64,000 nt of DNA, from NCBI GenBank assembly GCA_963773605.1, contig CAVZBT010000005.1:682001-746000 (forward strand), written 5' to 3'. Positions 47,411 through 58,600 of this stretch are shown piece by piece (position 1 is the first letter of the stretch; each line of letters starts with the position of its first letter). Source of the stretch: CAVZBT01 sp963773605 (GTDB taxonomy: Bacteria > Acidobacteriota > UBA6911). Below the pieces are notes generated by a model. That model was not told the origin of the DNA, searched no databases, and was given only the letters and a program-made list of their open reading frames with translations. A program made the position numbers and the translations under genes.

Positions 47411-48191
47411 ATGAGCGCTTCCGACATCATCCTCAAGCTCAGCAATATCGAGAGCTATTACGGGCCGATCATGGCCATCAGGGGCATCAGCCTCGAGGTG
47501 CCGCGCGGCCGGATCGTCACGTTGCTCGGCGCCAACGGCGCCGGCAAGACCACCGTGCTCAAGACCATTTCCGGCATTCTCGATCCCCAGAAGGGCTCGA
47601 TCGAATTTCTGGGCAAGCCGATCCAGCGCATGGAGGCCGACAGGATCGTGCGGCTCGGGCTTGAGCCACGTGCCGGAGGGGCGCGAGGTGTTTCCGTTCC
47701 TTTCGGTGCGCGAAAACCTGATGATGGGCGCCTATCCGCGCAAGGACCGCGACGGCGTCGCCGAGGATCTCGAGCGCGTCTACGGCTATTTCCCGCGCCT
47801 GAAGGAGCGCATCAACCAGCCGGCCGGACAGCTTTCCGGCGGCGAGCAGCAGATGCTGGCGATCGGGCGGGCGCTGATGAACCGGCCGACCCTGCTGCTT
47901 CTGGACGAGCCGTCGCTCGGGCTGTCGCCGATCCTGGTGAAGGAGATCTTTACCATCATCAAGCGCGTCAACGAGGAGCAGGGCATGTCGATCCTGCTGG
48001 TCGAGCAGAACGCCAAGGTGGCGCTGGAGACGGCGCATTACGGCTATGTGCTGGAAATCGGCCGGGTGGTGATGAACGACACCTGCGAGCGGCTGATGAA
48101 TTCAAAGGACATCCAGGAATTCTATCTCGGCGCCAAGGAAGAGGGCGCCCGCGGCGAACGGCGCTGGAAAAAGAAGAAGACCTGGCGTTAA
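47411..48191 (+). CDS. livF: Liv-type ABC ATPase LivF
   Basis: ATPase, about 259 residues. MSASDIILKLSNIESYYGPI, MAIRGISLEVPRGRIVTLLG, Walker A ANGAGKTTVLKTISGILDPQ. After an extra T near 47661: SHVPEGREVFPFLSVRENLM, the LivF Q-loop. Signature PAGQLSGGEQQMLAIGRALM, Walker B PTLLLLDEPSLGLSPILVKE, switch ILLVEQNAKVALETAHYGYV. The C-terminal Lys/Arg tail (GERRWKKKKTWR) extends past the usual EFYLG end. It begins 11 bases after livG. Confidence 0.92.
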
Positions 48192-48312
48192 CCGTCGCAG
48201 TCAAAAGCATGGCGTTCAGAACGAGTTAGAGCTAAATTCAGGCCCTGCTTCGAGAAACAAGACCGGCTGCACAAGACCGGCGCGAAGCAGGCGACAGAGG
48301 GAGGAAGAGAGC

Positions 48313-50154
48313 ATGGCCAGACCGGCAGTGCTGACGGTCGCCGACACGATCGCGAAGAGTTTTCTGAAGTCCGTGGAAACCCGCGGCGACCGGCCGGCGA
48401 TCCGCGAAAAGAAATTCGGCATCTGGCAGCCGACCAGTTGGCGCGAGTGGCTGCAGATCTCCAAGGACATCGCCTACGCGCCTGCATGCCAGCGGCTTCC
48501 GGCCCGGCGACGTCGCCTCGATCATCGCCAACGCGGTGCCGGAATGGGTCTATGCCGACATGGGCATCCTGTGCGCCGGCGGCGTCTCTTCCGGAATCTA
48601 TCCGACCGACTCCTCGGTGCAGGTCGAATATCTGATCAACGATTCCTCGACCAAGGTGATCTTCGCCGAGGACGAGGAGCAGCTCGACAAGATCCTGTCG
48701 TGCCGTTCGCGGTGTCCGACGCTGCAGAAGATCGTCGTGTTCGACATGGAAGGCCTGAGCGGCTTTATCGACCCGATGGTGCTGTCGCTGGCCGAGTTCA
48801 TGGCGCTCGGGCGCAACCACGCGCCAGGGCAACGAAGCGCTGTGGGACGAGATGATCGGAAGCCGCACAGCCGACGATCTCGCCATCCTCGTCTACACGT
48901 CGGGCACCACGGGCCCGCCCAAGGGCGCCATGCATTCCAACCGCAGCGTGACGCATCAGATGCGCCACGCCAACGATCTGTTTCCGTCGACCGACAACGA
49001 AGAGCGGCTGGTGTTCCTGCCGCTCTGCCACGTCGCCGAGCGGATCGGCGGCTACTACGTCTCGCTGGCGCTGGGATCGGTGATGAATTTCGCCGAGAGC
49101 CCGGAAACCGTGCCGGACAATCTGCGCGAGGTGCAGCCGACCGCGTTCCTCGCGGTGCCCCGGGTCTGGGAAAAGTTCTATTCCGGAATCACGATCGCGT
49201 TGAAGGACGCGACCGCGTTCCAGAACTGGATGTACCGCAACGCGCTTGCGATCGGCAATCGCGTGACCGAGTACAAGCTGCAGGGCGATACACCGCCATT
49301 GTCGCTGCGGCTCGCCAACGCGCCGCCTACTGGCTGGTGTTCCGCAACATCCGCCGCATGCTCGGGCTCGACCGTTGCCGGCTGGCCTTTACCGGCGCCG
49401 CCCCGATCGCGCCCGATCTGATCCGCTGGTATCTCGCGCTCGGCATCGACATGCGCGAGGTCTACGGCCAGACCGAAAATTGCGGCGTCGCGACCGTGAT
49501 GCCGCCCGAGCGCATCAAGCTCGGCTCGGTCGGCAAGGCCGCGCCCTGGGGCGAGGTCGCGATTTCGCCGCAGGGCGAGATCCTGATCCGCGGCGATTTC
49601 CTGTTCATGGGCTACCTGAACCAGCCGGAAAAGACCGCGGAGACCATCGACGCCAAGGGATGGCTGCACACCGGCGACGTCGGCTCGATCGACAATGAAG
49701 GCTTCGTCAAGATCACCGACCGGATGAAGGACATCATCATCACCTCCGGCGGCAAGAACATCACGCCGTCGGAAATCGAGAACCAGTTGAAGTTCTCGCC
49801 TTACGTCTCGCGACGCCGTGGTGATCGGCGACAAGCGGCCGTATCTGACGTGCCTGCTCATGATCGACCAGGAGAATGTCGAGAAGTTCGCGCAGGACCA
49901 CGACATTCCCTTCACCAACTACGCCAGCCTGTGCCGCGCGCCCGAGATCCAGGACCTGATCCAGTCGCGAGATCGAGGCGGTCAACGTCAACTTCGCGCG
50001 CGTCGAGACCATCAAGAAGTTCTACCTGATCGAACGTCAGCTCACGCCCGAGGACGAGGAGCTGACGCCGACCATGAAGTTGAAGCGCAGTTTCGTGAAC
50101 AAGCGTTATGCCGCCGAGATCGACGCCATGTATGGCGAGCGGGCGGTGGCGTGA
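48313..50154 (+). CDS. Long-chain acyl-CoA synthetase / AMP-dependent ligase in the liv operon
   Basis: ANL-superfamily ligase of about 612 residues that activates a carboxylate to its CoA ester. MARPAVLTVADTIAKSFLKS, then, after an extra C at 48481, LHASGFRPGDVASIIANAVP. The AMP-binding P-loop is LAILVYTSGTTGPPKGAMHS. Further motifs are LCHVAERIGGYYVSLALGSV, LAFTGAAPIAPDLIRWYLAL, VYGQTENCGV, GWLHTGDVGSIDNEGFVKIT (ribose-binding Asp) and DRMKDIIITSGGKNITPSEI. Ends KRSFVNKRYAAEIDAMYGER. Breaks at 48481, and near 48832, 49325, 49812 and 49970. Type AAE_FACS long-chain/bubblegum-like. Located between livF and livK, so its substrate is probably the transported compound. Confidence 0.88.
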
Positions 50155-50250
50155 GGCAAAACGGAAGTTCGCAGCGAGAATCAACTAAGCGGCGAAGGAC
50201 AAGAAGGCCCTACCCTTCGCTCAACACGGGCCAACAAGGAGGATATTGCA

Positions 50251-51455
50251 ATGTCGAAATCGTTTAGGGCGTTGGGCCTTGCGGTGAGCGCCCTTGCGCT
50301 GACCGCACTGCCGGCCGCAGCCCAGACCAAGGTTACCAATCAGGGCATCTCGGCGACCGAGATCGTCATCGGCACCCATCAGGATCTGTCCGGCCCGATC
50401 AAGGTCTGGGGCGTTCCGGTTTCCAACGGCATGAAGATGGCGGTCGAGGAGATCAACGCCGCCGGCGGCATCAACGGCCGCAAGATCAAGCTGATCCTCG
50501 AGGACAGCGGCTACGATCCGAAGACGGCCGTGCTCGCCGTCGCAGAAGATGGTCGAGACGCGACAAGGTCTTCGCCATGATCGGCGCCGATGGGCTCGCC
50601 CACCGTGCTCGCCGCGCAGGACATCCTGTTCGATGCCGGCGTGCTGCAGCTCTTCCCGCTGACGGCCGCCGAGTTCACCTTCAAGTTCGATCCGGCCAAG
50701 CCGCAGGAGCGGCTGAAGTTCAGCAACCTGCTGCCCTATGTCGAGAGCACGCGCGCGGCCGTCAAATACATGATCGAGTGGAAGAAGCTTCAAGAAGCCC
50801 TGCATCATGTACCAGGACGACGAGTACGGCAAGAACGTGCTCGACGGCTTCACCCAGCAGCTCGACGCGATGAAGCTGACGCCCGCCTCGATCACGAGCT
50901 ACAAGCGCGGCGCGTCCGACTTCAGCGCGCAGGTCGCCAAGATGAAGTCCGACGGCTGCGACATGGTCGTGCTCGGCACGGTCATTCGCGAGACCATCGG
51001 CGCGATGGGCGAGGCCAAGAAGCTCGGCTGGGACGTCACCTTCCTCGGCGCCACGCCGACCAACGTGCTCGAAGTGCCGGCGCTCGGCAAGGACGCGGTC
51101 GAAGGCCTCTATGCGGCCTCGGGCTTCGAAATCCCGTACGAGGACACGGCCAAGGGCAAGGTCAAGGACTGGCTCGCCAACTACAAGAAGATGTTCGGCA
51201 CCGACGCCAACACGCAGGCGATCATCGGCTACAACGCCATCGATGACCTTTGCCTTCTACGCCAACAAGGCGGGCAAGGACCTGACCGGCCAGAAGATGA
51301 TGGACGCGCTGGAGTCCGGCGACAAGTTCCTCGACATCTTCAACTCGCCGCCGACCAAGTTCTCCAAGACCGACCATCTCGCCAACACGATCACCCAGGT
51401 CCAGCAGATCAAGAACGGCCGCTGGGTGCTGGTCAAGGAAGGCCTGATGTTCTGA
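50251..51455 (+). CDS. livK: Liv-type ABC periplasmic substrate-binding protein LivK
   Basis: Periplasmic binding protein of the Peripla_BP_6 family, about 400 residues. Signal peptide MSKSFRALGLAVSALALTAL with PAAAQ. Mature start TKVTNQGISATEIVIGTHQD, then GPIKVWGVPVSNGMKMAVEE and INAAGGINGRKIKLILEDSG. After several breaks (50525-50560, 50589 and 50798) come GSPTVLAAQDILFDAGVLQL and CIMYQDDEYGKNVLDGFTQQ. Another extra G at 51242 precedes AFYANKAGKDLTGQKMMDAL and the end QIKNGRWVLVKEGLMF. AAGGAGG lies nine bases ahead of ATG 50251. The DQDLSGP-type ligand loop does not show which solute it binds. Confidence 0.92.
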
Positions 51456-51530
51456 GGGAGCGTTTCGCTCCCAACGGCAACAGGCTCAACGACAAAGGGC
51501 TGCGCGAGACGATCGCGCAGCCCTTCTGTT
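51456..51530 (+). terminator. Two hairpins after livK, the second a strong intrinsic terminator candidate
   Basis: Directly after the livK stop: GGGAGCG-TTT-CGCTCCC at 51456-51472, a perfect stem. Then AAGGGCTGCGCG at 51495-51506, loop AGACGAT, and CGCGCAGCCCTT at 51514-51525 followed by CTGTTTG. The second stem is 12 bp and perfect. Together they close the liv operon. Confidence 0.75.
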
Positions 51531-51684
51531 TGAGCTCTGTCATGGCCGGAGCGTACGCGAAGCGGCGAAGCCGGCATCCATTCTCGTTCGCCAGATGTAG
51601 CCGCTCAATGAGCGATCCGTCGCGTCGACTTGCGCATCGCGATGACGCGATCGCTCTGCTTGTGATCGTCCCGGGATGACTTCG

Positions 51685-53876
51685 TCACTTCGGCCGGATC
51701 GCGTCCGCGGTGCCCTGGATGAAGGCCTGCAGCTTCGGGATATCCTCTTCCTTCAGCTTGCCGGTGAAGTCGGGCATGCCCTGGTCGCGGAACGGGCCCT
51801 TGAACACGAAGTCCTTCAGGTTGGCGATGGTCTCGGTCGGGACGTAGCCGAGGTTCCTGACATTGCCGCCCTTGTCGACGCCGGGCACGCCGTGGCAGGA
51901 GGCGCAGGCGGTGACATAGATGCAGCGGTGCCTTCGGCGACGTCCTTCGGGTCGTACTTCACGCCCTTCGAGCAGCCCTTCGGTCTGGTACTTCACGAAG
52001 GCCGGCAGCGGCGCCTTGCCGTCGATCGCGAAGGTGTAGACCGTGCCGGGGCTCTGCAGTTCGGTGGCGCGATCGCATGATCCCGAACACGCCGCCCCAG
52101 CCGACCGCGATCGAGACATATTGCTTGCCGTCGATGCATGTAGGTCGAGGCCGCCGCGACCACGCCGGTGCCGGTCGGGCTTTCCCAGAGCTTCTCGCCC
52201 GTGGTGGCGTTGTAGGCGACGAAGCGCCCGTCGGCCGTGCCCTGGAACACCAGATTGCCGGCGGTGGTGAGCGTGCCGCCATTCCACGGCGCCACATACT
52301 CCGCGCGCCAGGCTTCCTTCTGCTTGACCGGGTCCCAGGCCAGCAGGCGTCCGAACGCCGGGCTCTTCGGCGGGTCTGCATTCAGCATGAAGCCGAGATT
52401 CCAGCCCGGCGCGGACGAAGTTGCCGGGCGTCTTGGCATTGTGCGTCGCAGGTCTTTTCCGGCGTCAGGTTCATCGGAACGTCCTGCGCCGGCAATGTAG
52501 ACGAGACCGGTCTGCGGATTGAACGACATCGGATGCCAGTTGTGCGCGCCGTACGGGCCCGGGAATGCTGTCATACGGCTTCGTCGCCGCGCGCCTCCTT
52601 GACCTCGATCGGCCGGCCGTTGGCGTCGTAGCCGGTCGCCCAGTTCACATCGACGAAGTTCTTCGCCGAGATGAACTTGCCGTTGGTGCGGTCGATGACG
52701 AAGAAGAAGCCGTTCTTCGGCGCGTGCAGGATCACCTTGCGCGGCGCGCCGTCGATGTTGATGTCGGCCAGGATCATCGGCTGGGTCGAGGTGTAGTCCC
52801 AGTGATCGCCGGGCGTTTCCTGATAGTGCCAGACATATTTTCCGGTGTCGGCATTCAGCGCGACGATCGAGGCGAGATAGAGATTGTCGCCGCCGGACGG
52901 ACTGCGGATTTTGCGATTCCAGGGCGAGCCGTTGCCGGTGCCGATATAGACGAGGTTCAGGTCGGGATCGAAGGTGATGGTGTCCCACGCCGTGCCGCCG
53001 CCGCCGTTGATCCAGTATTTGCCGGCGGGATCCCAGGTCTTGGCCGCGGCCGCCATCGATTCGTCCTCGAACGGCTTTGACGGATCGCCGGGCACGGTGA
53101 ACCAGCGCCATGCCTGGTTGCCGGTCTCCGCGTCGTAGGCGGTGACATAGCCGCGCGCGCCGTATTCGGCGCCGCCATTGCCGATCACCACCTTGCCGTT
53201 GAACACGCGCGGCGCGCCGGTGATGGTGTAGGAATGCTCCTTGCTCGATCACGGTGTCCTTTTCCCAGACCACCTTGCCGGTGGCGGCGTCGAGCGCGAT
53301 CAGCCGGCCGTCATAGGCGCCGACAAAGACCTTGCCCTTCCAGAGCGCGACGCCGCGATTGACCACGTCGCAGCAGCCCTTGTAGCCCTTCTCGCGATCG
53401 ATCTTCGGATCGTAGGTCCAGAGCTGCTTGCCGGTGCGGGCGTCGATGGCGTGCACCACGCTCCATGACGCGGTCTGGTACATGATGCCGTCGACCACGA
53501 CCGGCGTCGCCTCGACGCCGCGGGAGGATTCGCAGCGGATAGCTCCACACCAGCCCGAGTTGCTTGACGTTGTCGGCATTGATCTGGTTGAGCTTGCTGA
53601 AAAGCGCGTCTCGGCATAGTCGAGGCCGATGGTCGGCCAGTCGTTCGAGGTCGCGGTGTTGGCCTTGATCGATGCGCCATCGACCGCCGAGGTGACGGCC
53701 TTGATGTGCTCGGGCGATCCCTTGGCGGGGCTCTGCGCGAGTGCGCCGCTGCAGGATAGCGTCAGGCCCAGCCCGATGGCGATCGCGGCCTGCGCAAGGC
53801 GCGCCGATCGATGGGAAGTAGCGGCAATTTCAGGAAAAAAACGGCAAGCGGAATCAACGCGCGGCAAACGTGTCAT
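51685..53876 (-). CDS. PQQ-dependent quinohemoprotein alcohol dehydrogenase
   Basis: Periplasmic type II quinohemoprotein dehydrogenase of about 720 residues. Basic N-terminus, then signal core AQAAIAIGLGLTLSCSGALA. Propeller blades carry VVWEKDTVIEQ, IGNGGAEYGARGYVTAYDAE and GAHNWHPMSFNPQTGLVYIA. Adjacent Cys-Cys of PQQ dehydrogenases: REKGYKGCCDVVNRGVALWK. Catalytic Asp region GDHWDYTSTQPMILADINID. A C-terminal cytochrome c domain has TACASCHGVPGVDKGG and an axial Met in RDQGMPDFTGKL. At least eight frameshifts (about 53615, 53235, 52585, 52475, 52410, 52135, 52075, 51930). The position two after the Asp is Thr, not the Asp of lanthanide enzymes, so it is probably calcium-dependent. Confidence 0.88.
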
Positions 53877-54168
53877 CTCATTCCCTCCCAGTGATCTCTA
53901 GCGGATCTGCCGGAATGCTATGCCGGTGAGAAGGATCGCGTCAATCAATGCGGGGCGCGAAATGCAAAAAGAGAAAATTTGTCTCGCCATGTTTTCACCG
54001 AACGAATGCAGGCTGGTATACCGGCTGCAGCGCACCATCGGCCATGACTGAAAGGAAGATCAGGCAAGGAAAGCAGTTTGTTGTCAGCCGCCGCCGCGCA
54101 ACAATTGCACGCCGTCATTCGTCAGTCGGCACGTTCAGATGACCGGTCCGCGGCGGCGGCCAGAGAAC
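53877..54168. other. Intergenic region without a recognised gene
   Basis: 292 bases between the start of the PQQ dehydrogenase and the end of the peptidase gene. It must contain the dehydrogenase promoter. No coding-like frame or repeat seen. Confidence 0.4.
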
Positions 54169-54926
54169 TCACGACGAGCGGAGCCGACAGGGCTGATTGC
54201 CCGAGGCGTCGGCGAGCAGGGGAGAATCGGCGTATCGCATCACGCCGTGCTGGCCGATCACGAATGTCGGCCGGAAATTTCTGACGTCGGCATCCTCGAC
54301 CATCGCCATGCGGCGGTTGTCGAGCGTCAGCCAGCGGCCGTCCAGCCGCGCGGCAGCCACCGCATGGTCCTCGCCATGGATGGTATCGTGCAGGACCACG
54401 ATCCTGAGATCGTCGGGCGCGAGGCCGGCGCGGCGCAAGGCGACGAATTTTGCAATCGCATAATCCTCGCAGTCGCCGCCGCCACGCGCGAGCGTCGCGA
54501 GCGGCGACGTCCAGACGTCGATCTGGCCGTGCTGGGCGAGGTCGCTGATCGGACGGATGGCGAGATTGATGGCGCGGTTGATTTCGCCGAGCCGGGCGCG
54601 GCCTTCGCGCGACCTGGCGGCATCGACGATGTCGAGGAATTTCAGCGCGGCCGGAGACACGCAGCCGTCACGGTCGCCTTCGCAGAGCGCAAGCTGCACC
54701 ATTTCGTCGTCGAGCCGGCGCTGCACGCCGAGCCATTTGTCGCGCAGTCCGCCGCTGGTGAGCGAGGAGGCGGCAAGCCCGAACGGCTCGGTCGATCGCT
54801 GCCATTGATTCCGTCGAATCGGGCAGACGGCTGCGTTTCGGCGCGCAGATCGCCTGGACCGAACCAGGCCATGCCGCACGCAATGATGCCCGCGCGCCAT
54901 GCGCGCGAAAACACTGACAACCCCAT
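54169..54926 (-). CDS. Transglutaminase-like cysteine peptidase (LapG/BTLCP type)
   Basis: Periplasmic Cys protease of the family including LapG. Start ATG 54926: MGLSVFSRAWRAGIIACGMA with WFGPGDLRAE, a signal peptide. After a break near 54800: EPFGLAASSLTSGGLRDKWL, GVQRRLDDEMVQLALCEGDR, and INRAINLAIRPISDLAQHGQ. Catalytic Cys in TLARGGGDCEDYAIAKFVAL; His in TIHGEDHAVAAARLDGRWLT; Asp in LDNRRMAMVEDADVRNFRPT. The W.SPL.TL..G.GDCEDYA..K block is diagnostic. About 250 residues. It is divergent from the giant adhesin, the expected type of substrate: LapG trims LapA-type adhesins and is controlled by c-di-GMP through LapD. No LapD is seen in this window. Confidence 0.88.
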
Positions 54927-55621
54927 CTGACGCCCCTTGTCCGGGCATCGGCTGGCTTGTTCTGCCTGCTCGTGACCGGATCATTTCGCAGGGGGAAAGG
55001 ATGGGCGAGGGGGCTTTTGATCTGCTTAAAACGGGGTCCTCCCAGCCGCAAAGGGCGAAACAGCATGAACGTGGCGTTGCTGGTCCGTAGACAATCTTAT
55101 TGGTCCGCTCAGATTGGCGCTCATGAAAGCCGTCACGGCGCCGCTCGGTTATCCGAGAAAGGCTGCGGGATACGGTGCAATATTTACGGTTGCGAAAGGG
55201 TCACAGGTCTCCGAATTAACCTTGCCCGCGGGCTCCCTCGGGCAATTGCAGCCGTCTCGGATGCCCTGAAGGGATGACGGCTTCTAATGCATCCCGCGAA
55301 GTGATCAGCCTCAGCTAGTATGTCGCTTCCCTTCAGGAGACGGCACTCGCCGCGCTGCGACATAGATAAAGTATTATGACTGCTTATCTTTATGACTTAG
55401 GAAGGGAACGCCCATTTTTCGATCAGTCCGAGTTAAATCCGGCCTTTTCCTCGCCACACTTTCGCCCGACACTTTTCCCGGACCTTTTTGGTCCTGTTGC
55501 AGACTTACCCCATATCGGGGGTATTCGCGGCATACCATGCTTTTGTGTTCCTTACCTGCATGGTATCAAAGACCTCGCAGGGAAATTCATAATTATTAAC
55601 CTATTTAGATATGGTGCCCCA
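54927..55621. other. Long divergent intergenic region upstream of the adhesin
   Basis: About 695 bases between the divergent peptidase and adhesin genes. It is AT-richer than the flanks, notably around 55370-55400 and 55580-55610. The frame 55376-55783 is open but shows no coding-like peptide before FAGKFGSGGLG. It contains three consecutive hairpins (separate entry) and should hold both promoters. Confidence 0.5.
55480..55566 (+). promoter_or_regulatory. Triple-hairpin leader candidate before the adhesin
   Basis: Three perfect inverted repeats follow each other: GGACC-TTTTT-GGTCC (55480-55494); TACCCC-ATATCG-GGGGTA (55506-55523); and ATACCATGC with GCATGGTAT around a 17-base loop (55532-55566). 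They end about 55 bases before the putative adhesin start. They could be a structured 5' leader RNA, or the last could be a protein operator. No known riboswitch consensus recognised. Confidence 0.4.
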
Positions 55622-58600
55622 TTGAACTTCGCCGGCAAATTCGGATCGGGCGGCCTCGGCCCTGATTCCGGCGTGGATATTGACCTGGGCTGCTGTCATC
55701 GCACGGCCATCTTTCGTCTCCGGCAATTTCCATGTCGACAAGGTTTCGACACATGCGCCGTCGGACGCCATAATCGTTCCTGATGCTCATCTGCTGTTTC
55801 ACGGGCGACTTCAAGCGGTCGGGCGTCGACCTGATCCTCTCCAGTGACGACCACGAACTCGTGCTGCACGATTACTTCAAGGGCGAGAAGCGCGCCGCGC
55901 TGGCCTCGCCCGATGGCGCCCACCTCACCGGCGACATCGTCAACGCGCTGACCGGGCACGCCCAGTTCGCGCAGGCCGACGGCAGCGCCAGCGTCGGCCC
56001 AGGTCATCGGCCATGTCACCAAGCTGGCGGGCAACGCGACCGCGATCCGCAACGGCGTGTCGATCATCCTGAACCAGGGCGACACCGTCCACAAAGGCGA
56101 CGTCGTCCAGTCCGGATCGGATTCGACGCTCGGCATCACCTTCATCGACGGCACCGTGTTCGGCCTCGCGTCGAACGCCAAGATGGTGCTGAACGAAATG
56201 ATCTACGACCCGAACGGGTCGGACAACAAATCGCTGCTCAGCCTGGTGCAGGGCACGATCTCGTTCGTCGCCGGCGCCACCGCCAAGAAAGGCGACATGA
56301 AGGTCGACACGCCGGTCGCGACCATGGGCATCCGCGGCACCGCGGTGCTGGTCGAGATCGATTTCGAGGTGCCGGCGCAGGGCGGTGCGCCGCCGGCGAA
56401 ATTCCAGGTGCTGGTCGAGCCGGACGGCACCACCGGCTCCTACATCCTGTTCGACAAGACCACGCTGACGCCGATCGCGACCGTCAACCAGGCCGGCACG
56501 CAGACCATCATCAATGGCCAGGGCGTCGTCAGCTTCCAGTCGTCGGTGCAACTGTCGCCCGATGCGCAGAAGATCATCAGCGACGTGTTCTCGCTGAAGT
56601 TCACCGACCTCACAATCCGAACACCAAGCTGACGACCAACTTCACCGATCGATCGTCCGGAGACGTTGTTCGTCAAGCTGGCCGACGACGAGTCGTCCGG
56701 TCACGCTGTCAGATCCTGTCAACGTCCCGGACCGGCCCGCGGCGTCCACCGCCGGGTCCGAGCGGCGGAAATCATCGCATTCCATCTCGACATGCCGCCG
56801 GAGCTCGTCGCGTTCGGCAGCGCTTCACCGAGCGGCATCGACACCACCGGCAATACCGCGCTGGACACGCGTGTCCGGCACAGTCAGCTATGCCGACATC
56901 AATCCCGGCGACCTTCCGAGCGGTGACGGCCAGTTTCATTCCTTCGCCTACAAGGACGCGCAGCAGGCCGACGTCACCGCGACGCTGACGGCGGAGCAAC
57001 TGGCGGCGATCAAGGCGGTCGAAGTGCCGCTCTCCGTGGTGCAGGACCCCAACGGCAAGAATACCGGCGAGGCGACCTGGACCTACAGCATTGCCGACGG
57101 CGCGTTCGACTTCCTCGCCGCCGGCGAGACGCTGACGCTGACCTATCTGGCGCGGGTCGACAACAACTACGCGCCGAACAACGAGACGGACGTTCGTGCC
57201 GTTCACGATCGTGATCACCGGCACCAACGACAAGCCGACGGTCTCGGCGACCGGCGGCGCGATCACCGAGCGGATCGGCACCGGCAATACGGCGGTCGAT
57301 ACCGTGACCGGGCACCGTCACCTTCGCCGACGTCGACCTGACCGACCGGCCCGTCGTCAGCGCCGCGATCTCCGCGACCGATCCGTTCCGCTACTACGAT
57401 GCGCAGGGCAACGACATCACCGCTGACGCTGACGCCGGCGCAACTGGCGGCGATCCGCCGTCGAGGTGCCGCTCAGCCGTGGTGCAGGCGGCCGGAAACA
57501 CCCACAACGGCTCGGCGACTGGACCTACAGCGTCGCCGACAGCAAGTTCGACTTCATCGCCAAGGGCGAGACGCTGACCCTCAACTACGTCGCCCAGGTC
57601 GATGACGGCCATGGCGGCGTCGTCTCCACGCCGATCACCGTCTCGATCGCGGCGCCGACGTCGTCGTCACCGGCACCAACGACCTTCCGACCATCGCCAC
57701 GACCAGCGACTGCCTTTGCCGAACTTTCGAACCTCGACCAGCCGAACCCGACGGGTCTACCGCGCTCCATACGGCCTCCGGCACCATCAGCTTCACCGAC
57801 GTCGACCTGACCGACCGGCCGGTGGCGAGCGCCGCCTTCACGTGCGTTCAGCTACCTGAACGCCTATGGCGTCGACGTCACCTCGCAGCTCACGGCCAAG
57901 CAACTCGCGGCGATATCAGCGGTGGATGAGCCGCTGACGGTGCTGCAGTCCCCCGGCAATACCAATGACGGTTCGGCGAGCTGGAGTTACAGCGCGCCCG
58001 ACGGTGCGTTCGATTTCCTGGCCGACGGCGAGATCCTGACGCTGACCTATACCGCGACCGTCGATGACGGGCATGGCGGCGTGGTGACCAAGCCGATCAC
58101 CGTCACCGTCACCGGCAGCAACGACACGGCTAAAATCACCAGCGACCCGCAGACCGCCGCCATCGCGGAACGCGCCGGCATCCACGGTTCGGCGACGCCG
58201 GATACCGCGAGCGGCGCGATCACGTTCGTCGACGCCGATCTGACCGATACGCATGAGGTCAAGCTCACCGGCGTCAAGGCCTCCGGCGTGATGACGGGCC
58301 TCGCCGACGGCGCGGTCCAGCTCAGTTGGCTGTCGCTGGGGCCGCTGAGCCAATTCCACCGACGGCGTGCCGGGCTCGAAGAGCTGGTCGTTCTCGGCGC
58401 CGGACAGTTATTTCGATTACCTCGCCGATGGCGAGACCGTCACGCTGACCTACACGGTGGAGGTCGATGACCACCATGGCGGCGTCACCTCGCAGGACAT
58501 TCTCGTCACCGTCAATGGCAGCAACGATGCGCCCGACATCGGCGCGATCGCGCAGCAGAATCTCACCGAGCAGACCGATACCGCGCGCTGACGTCGACGA

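Noticed and set aside
55376..55621. Open frame MTAYLYDLGRERPFFDQSEL as the adhesin N-terminus
   Set aside because: Phe/Pro-rich, in AT-rich DNA holding three hairpins, with no signal or domain. Coding-like sequence begins only at about FAGKFGSGGLG.
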